From positions 99,619,366 through 99,683,365 of the forward strand of contig NC_090023.1 in NCBI RefSeq assembly GCF_037176765.1: a stretch of DNA of 64,000 nt. The letters are read 5' to 3'. Source of the DNA: Anolis sagrei. Lineage: Eukaryota > Chordata > Lepidosauria > Squamata > Anolidae. A program made the position numbers and the translations under genes. Below the pieces are notes generated by a model. It ran no database searches. It was not told the DNA's origin and saw nothing but the letters and a program-made list of their open reading frames with translations. How positions within the stretch are numbered: the first letter of the stretch is position 1; each line of letters starts with the position of its first letter. Of the stretch, positions 61,691-64,000 are shown one piece after another.

Positions 61691-62779
61691 CTAGAAAGAA
61701 GAGAAGGAAGACAAGGGATTGGTGAAATTCCTCTTATAAGACAAACATTCTCCATCTACACACACACACACACAGTGTCTTACTGCCTGATAACAGGATA
61801 CTTAAGACATAACCACAAGATTTTATGAAGGATGCTTTTAAATATCTCGCCAGAGAACAAGCCACTTCCACAGTAAACTGACCATATTGATAATCCACTA
61901 ACTCTAACCATGCTGGTTATGGTCAACCTGGCATGAAATTGGCAAGCAGAAGGCCTTGGGCTGTTTAAGAAAAAAAAAGGAAGAAGACAGCAGAACATTC
62001 AAATGGCACGTAGATAAATGGAAAAGGAGAAAAAGAGAAGTTCTTATTATCTTACAAAGTATCCCCCCCCCCCAAAGTGTTTTTAAAATTCTCTGCCAAT
62101 TTACTTTTAACAATCCAGGTGGATGTTAAGATCAGAGGCAGGCAAATAAATCTACAGCTCAGCTGCTGCTTGATAAATTAAACAAGGAAGCCCCGTTTCA
62201 GCTGTAACCTATATTCAACAGGATACACAGAGGTCTTCCTTGCAGATGATAGAAGTAGGCTGCCATAGACTGCGTGGGAATCTAAATATAGACTCAGCAA
62301 CCAGCTGCCGAAAATAGCCGTGACAGAACAAATACACCAAGCAAGACAACTGATCAGTTTCCCAGCTTCCACAATGAGGCCTGACCCGCAGTAATATCTG
62401 AAACAAGAAAATGATGAGATCCACAACCACCAAAGAATCAGGTGTTCACTCCCAGACCATTCAATTTATTAAAATGTAATAACCATGCCTAAGGAAATAC
62501 TGAAGAAACTATTATGCCTATTAGAAGGCAACATGAAATAGTATTTTTCAGAAGTATAATTCACAAGATAATACCTACAATGAATATGTAATGTGATTTT
62601 AATCTATTAATATGACAATGACAGCCAAATCCAATTTTGACTGTAGCCATTCTTCCTTTTCATGTTAAATGTTTAGCACCACATAGTGGTTTTTAGTGGT
62701 GGACTCAAGGTTCAAAGCTCATAATACCTATGATTTGGATCTCGAAGCACCGAATGAGTGCCAATGAGATGTACAGCCA
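61691..62779. other. JADE3 5' UTR intron
   Basis: It contains a (CA)n run near 61759-61774 and a C homopolymer near 62066. A 189-bp stretch (62209-62397) has acceptor- and donor-like ends on the minus strand and might be a non-coding exon, but this is weak. Confidence 0.35.
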
Positions 62780-62962
62780 ATATGGTAATTGTTGTACTAA
62801 GACACTGGGAATCCAGGCTTCAAATCCTCACTCATCCATGGAAACCTACTGGTTGACTTTGGGTAAGTCACACACTCTCAGAGGAAGGGAACAAATTCTG
62901 CCATGAAAATCCCTTGAGATTTCCATAAGTCAGAAATGACTTGAAGGCAAACAACAACAAAC
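62780..62962 (+). mobile_element. tRNA-derived SINE
   Basis: AATCCAGGCTTCAAATCCTC (B-box region), GGGTAAGTCACACACTCTCA and CCATAAGTCAGAAATGACTT, then (CAA)n, match the SINE family at 6705 and 26690. Confidence 0.7.
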
Positions 62963-64000
62963 GAATTCAGATCAAATTAAGAGTGCAATATCCATCCAAG
63001 AATTACTCTGAAAGTTCTATTACATTTGTTGATCACATAAAGCAGAAGCTGTTATTCTTTAAGAGCTTCTACTTCACTGCAAATATGATACTACTCTCAA
63101 GTTCAGTGATGAAAAAGTAGGAAATGAATGTAGACCAGATGTTCAAAGCCATGATTTACTTATTGTGTGCCTAGAATCTCAAACCAGTGTGCACATTCCT
63201 AACTACTGTTAACACAAACCACGTTTTCATATTGTCTCAGTGAAGCCAGACTCTTCCTCAAGGGATGTGATATCTAGAATTAGATACGTCTGCTCTCATT
63301 CCTTATACTGATGACGAGATATTTTCTTCAAACATTACAGGAACAGACATGCTTAAACACATATTGGCTTAATGAGTGAAATATTCCATAGACTTAAACA
63401 CTGATTACCATATATATTCTCGTGTGCAAGTCGATCTCATGTTCAAGTCGAGGAACAAATTACAGATTTTGCTTTGACCATGGATAAATCGAGGGTAAAA
63501 GTTAGAGGAATGTAACAAATCTTTTCCTCTCACTGTAAAAATATATAAAGGCAACATATATAGGAGAGTTTGCTAATGCCTGCTCTAGTAGGTAGGTCAG
63601 AGTGAAAGGGATTAAATCCTTAAAGTTCTACTTATTTCACAAGACATCCCAGTGACCAAATGTATCATCTGTTACAAATAATACTGGGGACTGTCACATG
63701 TTGGTCATACAGAGAAATACAATAACATCCAAATTCCACAAACAGTGATCCCTTTATTTGGCTAACTAAAAATGCATAAAATACATAATGCAAGCTATCA
63801 AAACTCCACAGGTTGAGCCATACATATTGCTTTAAAGACAAGCTTTACAAATTGTTGAAGGCCTCTATGAATAAATTTCAAACAAACTCATTCCAAAGAA
63901 ACCCAAGACTAGGAAGGCTGTGACTCTTTGCCCCATATCACTGAAAGCCCGATACTTATAGAACAGGACCAAAGCAAGCCTCTTTAATCCCCTCTGTGTC
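62963..64000. other. Right edge, JADE3 upstream or 5' intron
   Basis: Fragments of the TIR element seen at 48886 occur at 63405-63540 (TACCATATATATTCTCGTGT, AAGTCGAGGAACAAATTACA). No CpG island or first exon of JADE3 was seen, so its promoter lies beyond the window. Confidence 0.4.

Overview
The window is vertebrate nuclear DNA, most likely from a squamate reptile, perhaps an Anolis-like iguanian. The evidence is the repeat mixture: Sauria-type SINEs with a ...CCTGAGTCCCC...ATAAATAAATAA tail, 5S-rRNA-derived and tRNA-derived SINEs, CR1, L2, jockey/Vingi-like and R4-like LINEs, Penelope-like elements, Helitrons with an A^T insertion preference, and many hAT and PIF/Harbinger MITEs. Genes have many small exons with canonical GT/AG junctions. 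No bacterial, CRISPR or organelle signal was seen. The species call is inference; no search could be run.

Three protein-coding genes lie on the minus strand. (1) 1203-4929 holds exons 1-2 of a regucalcin (RGN/SMP30, gluconolactonase) paralog whose remaining exons lie beyond the left edge. (2) 19048-26627 is a complete six-exon RGN: 163+183+216+132+155+51 = 900 bp, giving 299 aa and a stop, the length of human RGN. All metal and substrate residues are present. (3) 36009-61679 is the complete ten-exon coding region of JADE3 (PHF16): 2469 bp, 822 aa. It carries an EPL1-like N-terminus, a C4HC3 PHD finger and an extended PHD zinc-knuckle module. The JADE3-RGN order and orientation match human Xp11.3 as I remember it, so the extra RGN copy is the local novelty.

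Region by region: 0-5 kb is the RGN paralog with a LINE and a G/C-homopolymer element in its intron 1. 5-19 kb is intergenic, with 5S and tRNA SINEs, a CR1, a Helitron with a long polypurine tract, a solo LTR, a hAT element and an R4-like LINE fragment. 19-26.6 kb is RGN; its intron 4 carries a cluster of hairpin MITEs and its intron 3 a Penelope-like element and a hAT element. 26.6-33.5 kb is the RGN upstream region, with a candidate TATA promoter near 28.3 kb, an isolated CpG island at 28.9-29.5 kb, SINEs and a Helitron. 33.5-36 kb is the probable JADE3 3' UTR. 36-62 kb is JADE3 with repeat-filled introns (two L2 copies, CR1, hAT, Sauria SINE, TIR elements, hairpins). 62-64 kb is the JADE3 5' intron or upstream region.

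The genes have separate roles. Regucalcin is a cytosolic calcium/zinc-binding lactonase that makes L-gulonolactone in vitamin C synthesis, a pathway reptiles generally keep. JADE3 is a nuclear scaffold of the HBO1 (KAT7) histone acetyltransferase complex. I found no convincing new multi-gene system. The most notable items are the RGN duplication, hammerhead-like cores in Penelope-like repeats, several near-perfect palindromes that look like template-switch products, and a chimeric antisense-SINE/LINE insertion.
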